Shown: piece by piece, positions 10,302 through 17,611 of the stretch
How the letters are laid out: every line of letters starts with the position of its first letter
Numbering within the stretch: position 1 is the first letter of the stretch
NCBI GenBank assembly: GCA_902598525.1
Contig: CACKBZ010000003.1
Location: 1 to 64,000 of the forward strand
DNA length: 64,000 bases
Origin: an uncultured Bacteroidota bacterium
GTDB lineage: Bacteria > Bacteroidota > Bacteroidia > Flavobacteriales > Flavobacteriaceae
Reading direction: 5' to 3'
Position numbers and translations under genes: made by a program
The notes under the pieces: model-generated
Databases searched by the model: none
The model's input: only the letters and a program-made list of their open reading frames with translations
Told to the model about the DNA's origin: nothing

Positions 10302-11018
10302 TTACTTAGATACAGCTAGGTTGTATACAACAAGACCGAAACCGATTTTGTTAATAGCATCACCGACGTTGTATATAACATCCATTTGACCTGCAAGGCC
10401 ACTAAAGATACCACTATACCAACCTTCAGTTCCTGCCATATATCCGATAGGATAAATAGCCCAACCTATAAGTACGAATTTACATAGCATTTTATGCGCA
10501 CTCTCAACATTTCCACCAGCCGACTTAGCTAGTTTAGCTGCATTACCCATGAATATTTCATGAACAATTGCAAAATATGCTAGACCTGAAACTAGACCCC
10601 ATAATTGAGCATTTAATCCCATGATCCCTGCTTCACCGAAGTATCCGGTAACAAGCATTACAGTTGAAAGGAGAATAAGCTTCCATAACATGCCTTTAGT
10701 AGCACCTGATGGTTTTAAAATTAGATAAAACTCTACACACATTAGTGGTACAGTTAAGATCCAATCTACGTACCTGTAAGCAGTAGTTATAGACCCTTCA
10801 GCTGCAGCTTCTCTCATATAATAGTAGTGAAGAGCTGCGATACCAGTAATTAAAGCCGAAACTAGCATTGAAGTCTTCCACTTATCAGCTACTAAATTCA
10901 TAGCATTGAAAAAGAATAGGGTAGATGCTAACATTGCAGCAAATCCAATCCAAAAAGTGAAATCAGTCAAGCTTAAATCAGTGTTTAAAACTGGTAAAAT
11001 ACTTAATAAATTTTCCAT
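10302..11018 (-). CDS. Proteorhodopsin, green-tuned proton pump
   Basis: Seven-helix retinal protein of the inner membrane, 238 residues. The Schiff-base lysine is K224 (GDAINKIGFG). The third-helix triplet is D85 (proton acceptor), T89 and E96 (proton donor), the DTE pattern of outward proton pumps; the Asp-neighbouring His is H64. The spectral tuning position is M93, as in many flavobacterial green-absorbing forms. The gene is transcribed away from blh, the retinal-making enzyme, across a 109-base gap. A TTG-N17-TACTTTTC promoter precedes it and a hairpin terminator follows. The pump function is inferred from these residues and the known family; the absorption colour is inference from one position. 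Confidence 0.97.
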   Translation of the reverse strand: MENLLSILPVLNTDLSLTDFTFWIGFAAMLASTLFFFNAMNLVADKWKTSMLVSALITGIAALHYYYMREAAAEGSITTAYRYVDWILTVPLMCVEFYLILKPSGATKGMLWKLILLSTVMLVTGYFGEAGIMGLNAQLWGLVSGLAYFAIVHEIFMGNAAKLAKSAGGNVESAHKMLCKFVLIGWAIYPIGYMAGTEGWYSGIFSGLAGQMDVIYNVGDAINKIGFGLVVYNLAVSK

Positions 11019-11041
11019 AATTAAATTAATTATTGTTTATA

Positions 11042-11069
11042 GAAAAGTAAATTAAATAAAATAATGCAA
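11042..11069 (-). promoter_or_regulatory. Promoter of proteorhodopsin
   Basis: On the - strand: TTG (11067-11069), 17 bases, then TACTTTTC (11042-11049), seven of eight matches to TAnnTTTG read with C at the end. The inferred transcript start is near 11036, about 18 bases before the ATG. Confidence 0.55.
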
Positions 11070-11127
11070 TAAAAAAACATAATTTGAAAAAAAATCATAT
11101 CTTTTTTTATGAAAAATTCATTGAAAT

Positions 11128-12015
11128 ATGTCAAAAATTATCATATTCAGAATAGCAGTTGCCACCTTTTTTATCATTCTAAGTTGTTTATTTTCAGTAA
11201 ATTATCAGGATATGGTTGGCTTTTCACTTATTTTATCTGTTGGATTAATTCATGGTGCAAATGACCTGTTAATAATTAAAAGAAATACAAGCTCGGATAC
11301 AAATTTTAGTCAATCTAAGAGCTTTATTAAATATTTTGGTATTGTTTTAGCAGGATTAATTTTCTTTTATTTTTTTCCTTCTTTTGCTCTAATTTCATTT
11401 ATTCTAGTATCTATTTATCATTTTGGTGAACAGCATATTGAGGCTATTCCACTGGATAAAAACTTAAAAAACGGTCGAAGATATATATCAATAATTTCTC
11501 ATGGTATACTTTTATTTACAATTATTTTTATGAATAATACTAAAGTTGTAGTAGATGTATTTTCATCATTTAATATTGTGTTTTTAAATTACAATTTCTT
11601 AATAATTATATTAATTATAACTTCAATTCTGTATGCTTCAATTTTAATAATCAAAAAAGATTTACAAACTTTTTTAATAAGTGAAATTTTATTTTTTGGT
11701 CTTTTTTATTTTTTATCAATTACCTCTTCATTAATACTATGTTTTTCAGTTTACTTTATCTTTTTTCATAGTATCTTATCTATAAAGGATCAGGTAAAAT
11801 ATATATATGGTAGTAATAATTCAAAATCTTTAAAAAGATATATAAAAAATTCACTTCCTTATTTTATTCTTGCTTTGATCTTCTTGATTTTATTTTATAT
11901 CTATACTGAAATTGATAATAATGATCTTTTACCTATTATTTTTACATTTCTTGCAGCTATAACTTTTCCTCATGTTTTGGTAATCGAAAAAATGTATAGA
12001 ACTATGAAACAATAG
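11128..12015 (+). CDS. blh: Beta-carotene 15,15'-dioxygenase, Brp/Blh family
   Basis: Membrane enzyme cleaving beta-carotene into two retinal molecules, the chromophore for the adjacent proteorhodopsin. The 295 residues are largely hydrophobic (about seven to eight segments), and the conserved histidines lie in GLIHGANDL, YHFGEQH, FFHSILSIKDQ and FPHVLVIEKM, the pattern of the Brp/Blh family that binds iron. It is divergent from proteorhodopsin. The genes making beta-carotene (crtE, crtB, crtI, crtY) are not in this window. Confidence in the family is high; the specific activity follows from family and context. Confidence 0.93.
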   Translation: MSKIIIFRIAVATFFIILSCLFSVNYQDMVGFSLILSVGLIHGANDLLIIKRNTSSDTNFSQSKSFIKYFGIVLAGLIFFYFFPSFALISFILVSIYHFGEQHIEAIPLDKNLKNGRRYISIISHGILLFTIIFMNNTKVVVDVFSSFNIVFLNYNFLIIILIITSILYASILIIKKDLQTFLISEILFFGLFYFLSITSSLILCFSVYFIFFHSILSIKDQVKYIYGSNNSKSLKRYIKNSLPYFILALIFLILFYIYTEIDNNDLLPIIFTFLAAITFPHVLVIEKMYRTMKQ

Positions 12016-12028
12016 TTTGGGCAATATG

Positions 12029-12036
12029 TATATTTG
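12029..12036 (+). promoter_or_regulatory. Promoter -7 element upstream of folD
   Basis: TATATTTG is an exact TAnnTTTG match, 13 bases before the folD ATG and just after the blh stop. No convincing -33 TTG at the expected spacing. Confidence 0.5.
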
Positions 12037-12049
12037 AAAAAATATTTCT

Positions 12050-12925
12050 ATGAAAATAATTGACGGTAAGAAGATTTCTAACGATGTCCTAGATGAAATT
12101 AAAATAGTTGTAGACGAAAGAATAAAGAATAGAAAAAAAGTGCCACACCTAGCTGCAGTTCTTGTTGGTGACGATGGTCCCAGTGAAACATATGTAAAAA
12201 GTAAGATTAGGGCATGTGAAAGAGTTGGATTTAATTCTTCTTTATTCAAATTTGATATGGATATTTCTCAAGATGAATTATTAAAGGAAATTATAAAAAT
12301 TAATGAAAATCAAGATATAGATGGATTTATAGTACAGCTTCCATTACCCTCAAACATAGAACAAGAAAAGATATTAACACAAATATCACCTAATAAGGAT
12401 GTCGATGGATTTCATCCATATAATTACGGTAAAATGACATTAGGTATTGATACCTTTTTGCCCGCTACTCCTGCTGGGATTGTTGAGCTAATCAAAAGAT
12501 ATAAAATAGAACTTTCTGGTAAAAAATGTTTAGTAATAGGTAGAAGTCAAATAGTTGGACTGCCAATAAGTATACTGCTTGGTCAAAATAAATCCTATGC
12601 TAATGCAACTGTAACTGTTGCACACAGTCAAACTAAACACTTAGACTTATTATGTGCCAGTTCAAATATTATAATTTCTGCAATTGGAATCCCAAATTTT
12701 TTGAAATCTAGTATGGTGAGTGATAAAACAGTTATAATTGATGTAGGAATATCGAGAATCGAAGATAGTACATCACCTCGAGGCTATAAGATAGTTGGCG
12801 ATGTTGACATTGAGGATTTTCGTGATAGAGATATCATGATTACACCTGTGCCAGGGGGTGTTGGTCCAATGACAATTGCTATGTTACTACAAAATACATT
12901 AAAAGCATGTCAACTTAATGACTGA
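12050..12925 (+). CDS. folD: Bifunctional methylenetetrahydrofolate dehydrogenase/cyclohydrolase FolD
   Basis: Interconverts 5,10-methylene-THF, methenyl-THF and 10-formyl-THF using NADP. The 291-residue protein has the catalytic Tyr and Lys in SETYVKSKIRACE (about residues 48-56), the substrate loop DGFIVQLPLP, the DVDGFHPYNYG segment, the Rossmann glycine region VIGRSQIVGLPI and the terminal PVPGGVGPMTIAMLLQNT. Length is normal. Its stop is directly adjacent to the stop of the next, convergent gene with no base between. Confidence 0.97.
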   Translation: MKIIDGKKISNDVLDEIKIVVDERIKNRKKVPHLAAVLVGDDGPSETYVKSKIRACERVGFNSSLFKFDMDISQDELLKEIIKINENQDIDGFIVQLPLPSNIEQEKILTQISPNKDVDGFHPYNYGKMTLGIDTFLPATPAGIVELIKRYKIELSGKKCLVIGRSQIVGLPISILLGQNKSYANATVTVAHSQTKHLDLLCASSNIIISAIGIPNFLKSSMVSDKTVIIDVGISRIEDSTSPRGYKIVGDVDIEDFRDRDIMITPVPGGVGPMTIAMLLQNTLKACQLND

Positions 12926-13795
12926 CTACTCAATCCGATTCATTAAACTGTATATCTTTAAAATAAGTAGACCAAAAATCACACTTGAAACTATTAATAA
13001 TAAGTTTGTTAATCCAGTTGACGAAAATGAAAGTCTTATTAATATAGTACATATAATAAAACCTGTATTTCTCATAATTTGACTATATCTTTCCGTATAT
13101 AGAAAAGATAATAGAAGTATAAAAACATCAGCAATAATAAGTATTGAAAAAAAAGTGGTATAGAAAACTTCATTAACATAATAAAATGAACTAGCAAAAT
13201 TTGAGCTCATTCCAATTGAATACCAATTTAATATACCTAAAGCAAACAATACGACCATGACAGGTATAAGAGCAATACTAATAATCTTCTTTGAGTCAAT
13301 AAATTTAAATATGTCTTTATTATTTTTTTTAATCTCAATTTTAGATTTTACATAATTGAATAAATAGATTAAAAAGAAAAGAATCAAAATACATACTAAA
13401 TCATAGGTAATTTGAAGATTATCTGGGTTTTGAAACCAATTTTCAGCATTAAGATCAAGCTTTGGTATATCATAAAAAATTCTCCTAATAATTATTAATG
13501 AAATAATTTCAAATTGTTTTAAAATAGAAGTTGTAAAGGATCTAGGTAGATAAAAAATCAATAAGAATATTTCATAATATAGAATTATTGAAAATGGAGT
13601 ATAAATAGCCGAAATAGGATTTGTTAGTAATAAACTTTCATTACCTATACTAATTATTGAATTATTATTTAGTAAAACTAGTGAGAGGTGAAAAATAAAT
13701 CCTAAAGTTGCAGTCCAAATAGTAAAATTTTCAATCTTCTTCCTATTAAACTCCGAAAAAATTATATCAAATATTTTAGAACCAAGTTTAAGCAT
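12926..13795 (-). CDS. Unrecognised polytopic membrane protein
   Basis: A 289-residue protein with about eight hydrophobic segments and no motif I can assign. The segments lie at roughly residues 27-42, 62-82, 88-105, 128-150, 170-190, 212-235, 243-260 and 264-282. Between the third and fourth is a soluble stretch with PKLDLNAENWFQNPDN, and after the fourth a Lys-rich loop (KSKIEIKKNNKDIFK). There is no cleavable signal. It lies 2 bases downstream of the VOC gene and probably shares its transcript. Loosely similar layouts occur in small channel or sensor-like proteins, but no function is proposed. Confidence 0.75.
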   Translation of the reverse strand: MLKLGSKIFDIIFSEFNRKKIENFTIWTATLGFIFHLSLVLLNNNSIISIGNESLLLTNPISAIYTPFSIILYYEIFLLIFYLPRSFTTSILKQFEIISLIIIRRIFYDIPKLDLNAENWFQNPDNLQITYDLVCILILFFLIYLFNYVKSKIEIKKNNKDIFKFIDSKKIISIALIPVMVVLFALGILNWYSIGMSSNFASSFYYVNEVFYTTFFSILIIADVFILLLSFLYTERYSQIMRNTGFIICTILIRLSFSSTGLTNLLLIVSSVIFGLLILKIYSLMNRIE

Positions 13796-13797
13796 AA

Positions 13798-14226
13798 TTA
13801 AAGTTTTGTTGAGAAAATCATTTCCATATCTTTAAACGTTTTAAATTCTAGTGCATTGCCAGAATTATCATAAAAGAACATAGTTTTTTGTTCGCCAGGA
13901 AGTCCTTCAAATCGAGTGTAGGGCTCAATAACAAACTTAATATTATTATTTATTAATGACTCAGCAAAATTATCAAAATCATCCCATGGTATTATAACTC
14001 CAAAATGTGGGATTGGAACTGATTTACCATCAACTTCATTATGATGCTTATTGCCGATATGATTTGGATCTACGTGGATAACTAATTGGTGACCAAAAAA
14101 ATCATAGTCAGCCCACTCATTAGATTCTCTGCCTGGTTTACAACCAAGTATGTTTTGATAAAAATTCTTAGATTCGGAAAGATCTTTCACCGGAATTGCA
14201 AGATGAAATGGTGATAATTTTCTCAT
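13798..14226 (-). CDS. VOC (glyoxalase/dioxygenase superfamily) protein
   Basis: A single-chain protein of two beta-alpha-beta-beta-beta modules. I start it at the internal ATG (MRKLSPFHLAIPVKDL), giving 142 residues; the ORF-track start would overlap the upstream gene by 44 bases and adds a non-conserved leader. Likely metal ligands are the His of HLAIPV, the His of QLVIH and the Glu of NALEFK, the usual VOC set of His, His and Glu. The family includes glyoxalase I, fosfomycin resistance proteins and extradiol dioxygenases; the substrate cannot be told from sequence. It follows the NamZ-like gene by 7 bases. Confidence 0.85.
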   Translation of the reverse strand: MRKLSPFHLAIPVKDLSESKNFYQNILGCKPGRESNEWADYDFFGHQLVIHVDPNHIGNKHHNEVDGKSVPIPHFGVIIPWDDFDNFAESLINNNIKFVIEPYTRFEGLPGEQKTMFFYDNSGNALEFKTFKDMEMIFSTKL

Positions 14227-14233
14227 AACTATG

Positions 14234-15409
14234 TTAATATAATAAATATTTCTGTCTAATTTTTTTAAACTTTTCAAGACCCTTTCTCCAAGAATTTCTT
14301 ATTTCTATTTCACTGACTCCCTCAATAATTTGTTTTTTCAGCATGGATGAGCCTGATAATTTATCAAAATCACTTCTGAAGAATTTAGTTTTATCATCTA
14401 TCTGACTGTAAGAATTCATTAGCCATTTAAGTTCAATCGAATTTGAAGTTTTATAATTTTTTAGATTTTTTCCATAAGATTCTATCCCTTCTAATTTTGG
14501 GTATTGACTTCCAAAATTTGGTTGAGGTATGAAGCTGTAGTCACTATCAAAATCTGGATGTCCATAAACTTGAAATTGATTATCAGTACCTCTACCGACA
14601 CTTACTTCTGTTTTTTCTAAAAAAGCTAAACTAGGATATAAATAAATTGATTGAATATTCGGAAGATTGGGTGAAGGTCTAATTGGTGGTATATACTTTA
14701 ATTTATGATTATAATTTTTAAGCTTTATAACTTCTATATTAACTTTCAAATTATTCTCTAGCCAACCCTCTCCATTTATCATTAAACCATATTCTCCTAT
14801 TGTCATCCCATAAACTATTGGAACTGGGTGAAGCCCTATAAAACTTTTGTTCTCAAGATCCAAAACAGGTCCATCAATATAAAACGAGTTTGGATTAGCT
14901 CTATCCATAATTATGAACTTTTTATTTTTCCTTGCAGCTGACTCCATTGCATAGTGAAGTGTAGATAAATATGTATAGAACCTGACACCAACATCTTGAA
15001 TATCAAAAATTATAACATCCACATTTTTAATGTCATCATCTTTTAATTTTCTATTATTTCCATAAAGAGAAATAACCTCAATATCTTTATAGAATGTATT
15101 TTCAAATTTTTCTCCATCATCTTTATCTCCAAGAAAACCATGTTCAGGGGTAAAGATTTTATTTACAGATATTCCTAATGATAGAAGAGTATCAATAATA
15201 TGGGTTTTACCTTTCTCGGTTTTCAATACACTGGTATTGTTAGCAATTAATGCAACTTTTTTATTTTTTATTTTGTTGAAATAGTAATCAATTCTTTCAG
15301 CACCTTGCACTATTTCTTGGGAATAAATTGAATAATTAAATTGGAATATAACAATGAATAAAAATGTATTTTTGAATAAATAATTTATTTTGAATCTTCC
15401 ATTTTTCAT
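14234..15409 (-). CDS. NamZ-like exo-beta-N-acetylmuramidase (DUF1343), exported
   Basis: Members of this family (B. subtilis YbbC/NamZ, CAZy GH171) remove N-acetylmuramic acid from the non-reducing end of peptidoglycan fragments, in muropeptide recycling. The 391-residue protein has a signal peptide (hydrophobic core about residues 12-28, ending near SIYSQ). Family motifs: ALIANNTSVL (about 53), FTPEHGFLGD with the conserved Glu at residue 89, DIQDVGVRFYTY, IMDRANPN and VPIVYGMTIGEYG. The first 20 bases overlap the divergent FtsX-like gene. Assignment to the family is firm; activity is by homology. Confidence 0.9.
   Translation of the reverse strand: MKNGRFKINYLFKNTFLFIVIFQFNYSIYSQEIVQGAERIDYYFNKIKNKKVALIANNTSVLKTEKGKTHIIDTLLSLGISVNKIFTPEHGFLGDKDDGEKFENTFYKDIEVISLYGNNRKLKDDDIKNVDVIIFDIQDVGVRFYTYLSTLHYAMESAARKNKKFIIMDRANPNSFYIDGPVLDLENKSFIGLHPVPIVYGMTIGEYGLMINGEGWLENNLKVNIEVIKLKNYNHKLKYIPPIRPSPNLPNIQSIYLYPSLAFLEKTEVSVGRGTDNQFQVYGHPDFDSDYSFIPQPNFGSQYPKLEGIESYGKNLKNYKTSNSIELKWLMNSYSQIDDKTKFFRSDFDKLSGSSMLKKQIIEGVSEIEIRNSWRKGLEKFKKIRQKYLLY
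15341..15374 (+). promoter_or_regulatory. Promoter of the FtsX-like gene, inside the namZ-like coding region
   Basis: TTG at 15341-15343, 23 bases, then TATTTTTG (15367-15374), an exact TAnnTTTG. The spacing is at the upper end of the usual range. It lies 15 bases before the TTG start of the permease gene and supports that start. Confidence 0.5.
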
Positions 15410-16622
15410 TTACAAGAAATTAAAGAATAGTACTGATAAAAGTAATACTTCATCTCGTATTATAAAAATTGCAAAATTCTCTGTTTTTATTGGAATATTT
15501 ATATCATTAAGTGCAGTTTCAATTGGGAAAGGTTTACAATCATCTATAAATGAGACTATATATAATATTACTCCTGATATATCAATCTCTAGCTATGAAA
15601 ATAATGATAGAGGGATAGCATCAGAAATAATCAAAGAATCAGAGTTTATAGTTGATGAAGTCAATAGACTTTATCCTGATATTAAATTAAATTTTACTCT
15701 TGAGAAACCATCAATAATTACAGTTAATAATTCTATCGAAACTTTAATTTTTAGAGGAGTTAAAGATGGATTAAACTTTAAAAGTTTTGATCAATTTATA
15801 ATAGAAAAACTAAATGATGTACCTCAAAGTTTAAACGATGTGCTAATATCTAAATCTCTACTTGAGAAACTAAAAATTAATGTTGGTGATGATATTAGAC
15901 TATTTTTTCGAACGAATAATTATCAGAAAATACCAAATATCAGAAATTATAGAGTTTATGGTGTCTATCAAACTGATTTTCCTGATTTTGATTCAAACTA
16001 TATAATTGGGAATATTAATTCTCTTCAAAATTTATTCAAATTAAGTTCTAAAGATTTTGGTGCAATAGAGCTAATTGTTGATGATAAACAAAGTATTACA
16101 AGTATTAAAAACAATTTATTATCCAAGGACATATTTATAAATAATAATATATCATTATTAAATGTTCAAGAAAAATATAAAAATATATTTGACTGGATAT
16201 CTATTTTTGATTTTAATATTCTAATTATTTTAGTTCTTATGATAGTTGTAGCAATTATTAGTATAATAATATCTATGTTAACTCTCATATTTGAGAGAAT
16301 AAAAATGATTGGTGTCTTAAGCTCTCTGGGGGGTGATAATAAATTACTTGGAAAAGTATTTTTATATCAAGGTATCGATATTCTAATTAGAGGAATTATT
16401 CCTGGTAATATTTTATTTATAATTATTTCGTACATTCAGAATAACTATAAGATCCTTGGTTTAAATCCAAATGATTACTACGTAGACTCTGTTCCATTTT
16501 TAATTGATATTACTTACATAATTTCTCTTAACTTATTCTTTGTAATTATTGGAACAATCATTCTATTTGCAACTTTTTCATCAATTACTAGATTTGTTCC
16601 AACAATTAATATAAACTCCTAA
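15390..16622 (+). CDS. FtsX-like ABC transporter permease
   Basis: A 410-residue inner-membrane permease of the MacB/LolC type: one hydrophobic segment near residues 28-47, a large periplasmic domain (about 50-260), then three segments near 272-300, 325-350 and 375-400. The short LSSLGGDNKLL loop after the second segment is the usual coupling region. Such permeases work with an ATP-binding partner; none is adjacent. The start codon is TTG, giving MNLPFFIYKKLK, which resembles the N-terminus of flavobacterial relatives; there is no ATG nearby. The first 20 bases overlap the divergent namZ-like gene. The substrate is unknown; lipoprotein export or cell-envelope work is possible. Confidence 0.85.
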   Translation: MNLPFFIYKKLKNSTDKSNTSSRIIKIAKFSVFIGIFISLSAVSIGKGLQSSINETIYNITPDISISSYENNDRGIASEIIKESEFIVDEVNRLYPDIKLNFTLEKPSIITVNNSIETLIFRGVKDGLNFKSFDQFIIEKLNDVPQSLNDVLISKSLLEKLKINVGDDIRLFFRTNNYQKIPNIRNYRVYGVYQTDFPDFDSNYIIGNINSLQNLFKLSSKDFGAIELIVDDKQSITSIKNNLLSKDIFINNNISLLNVQEKYKNIFDWISIFDFNILIILVLMIVVAIISIIISMLTLIFERIKMIGVLSSLGGDNKLLGKVFLYQGIDILIRGIIPGNILFIIISYIQNNYKILGLNPNDYYVDSVPFLIDITYIISLNLFFVIIGTIILFATFSSITRFVPTININS

Positions 16623-16623
16623 A

Positions 16624-17601
16624 ATGAAGTATTACAAAAATATTCTTGAAAAAATTGGGGATACACCCTTAATCAAGCTAAATAAAGTTTGTAAATCTAT
16701 TGATTCAAATGTATTTGTCAAAGTTGAAAGTTTTAATCCTGGTAATTCAGTCAAAGACAGAATGGCTGTAAAAATGATTGAGGATGCAGAAAAAGATGGA
16801 AGATTAAAGCCAGGAGGAACAATCGTTGAAGGTACCTCTGGTAATACTGGAATGGGATTAGCACTTGCAGCTATAGTTAAAGGTTATAAATTAATTTGTG
16901 TATCAAATGATAAACAATCTAAAGAAAAGTTTGATATTCTTAGAGCTATGGGTGCTGAAGTAGTTGTTTGTCCAACAAATGTTGAGGCTGATGATCCAAG
17001 GTCTTATTATTCAGTCTCCAAAAGAATTTCAGAAGAAACAAAGAACTCATGGTATGTAAATCAGTATGATAATCCATCAAATACTACAGCTCATTACGAA
17101 TCAACTGGTCCAGAAATATGGAAACAGACTAATGGAAAGATTGATCACTTTGTTGTAGGTGTAGGTACAGGTGGGACAATTTCTGGTGTTGGAAAATATT
17201 TAAAAAAAATGAAACCTAGTGTTAAAATATGGGGTATTGATACTTATGGATCTGTATTTAAGAAATACCATGAAACAGGAATTTTTGATGAAAAAGAAAT
17301 CTATCCATATTCTACAGAGGGAATTGGTGAGGACATTCTACCTAACAATGTTGATTTTGAGGTAATTGATCATTTTGAAAAAGTGACCGATAAAGATGCT
17401 GCTTTATATACAAGAAAATTAGCTAGAGAAGAAGGTATCTTTGCTGGTAATTCATGTGGTGCAGCTATAGCTGGAATGATCCAGCTAAAATCTAATTTTA
17501 AAAAAGGCCAGGTTGTTGTTGCATTGCTTCATGACTCAGGAAGTAGATACATAGGAAAAATATACAATGATGATTGGATGAAAGAAAAAGGTTTTATTTA
17601 A
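16624..17601 (+). CDS. Cystathionine beta-synthase-like PLP enzyme, catalytic domain only
   Basis: A fold-type II pyridoxal phosphate enzyme, 325 residues. K44 (PGNSVKDR) is the Schiff-base lysine, TSGNTG (residues 71-76) holds the substrate carboxylate, and GVGTGGTISGV holds the phosphate. The segment around DPRSYYSVSKRI, STEGIGEDILP and the LAREEGIFAGNSCGAA end look more like cystathionine beta-synthase than O-acetylserine sulfhydrylase. The C-terminal CBS-domain pair that regulates the eukaryotic enzyme is absent, as is common in bacteria. It could make cystathionine or cysteine. It starts 1 base after the permease stop and precedes the GGT-like gene by 10 bases. Confidence 0.88.
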   Translation: MKYYKNILEKIGDTPLIKLNKVCKSIDSNVFVKVESFNPGNSVKDRMAVKMIEDAEKDGRLKPGGTIVEGTSGNTGMGLALAAIVKGYKLICVSNDKQSKEKFDILRAMGAEVVVCPTNVEADDPRSYYSVSKRISEETKNSWYVNQYDNPSNTTAHYESTGPEIWKQTNGKIDHFVVGVGTGGTISGVGKYLKKMKPSVKIWGIDTYGSVFKKYHETGIFDEKEIYPYSTEGIGEDILPNNVDFEVIDHFEKVTDKDAALYTRKLAREEGIFAGNSCGAAIAGMIQLKSNFKKGQVVVALLHDSGSRYIGKIYNDDWMKEKGFI

Positions 17602-17611
17602 TTTTAAAATC

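Noticed and set aside
14227-14277. ORF-track N-terminus of the VOC gene
   Set aside because: It overlaps the upstream gene by 44 bases and is not part of the VOC fold; the internal ATG is preferred.
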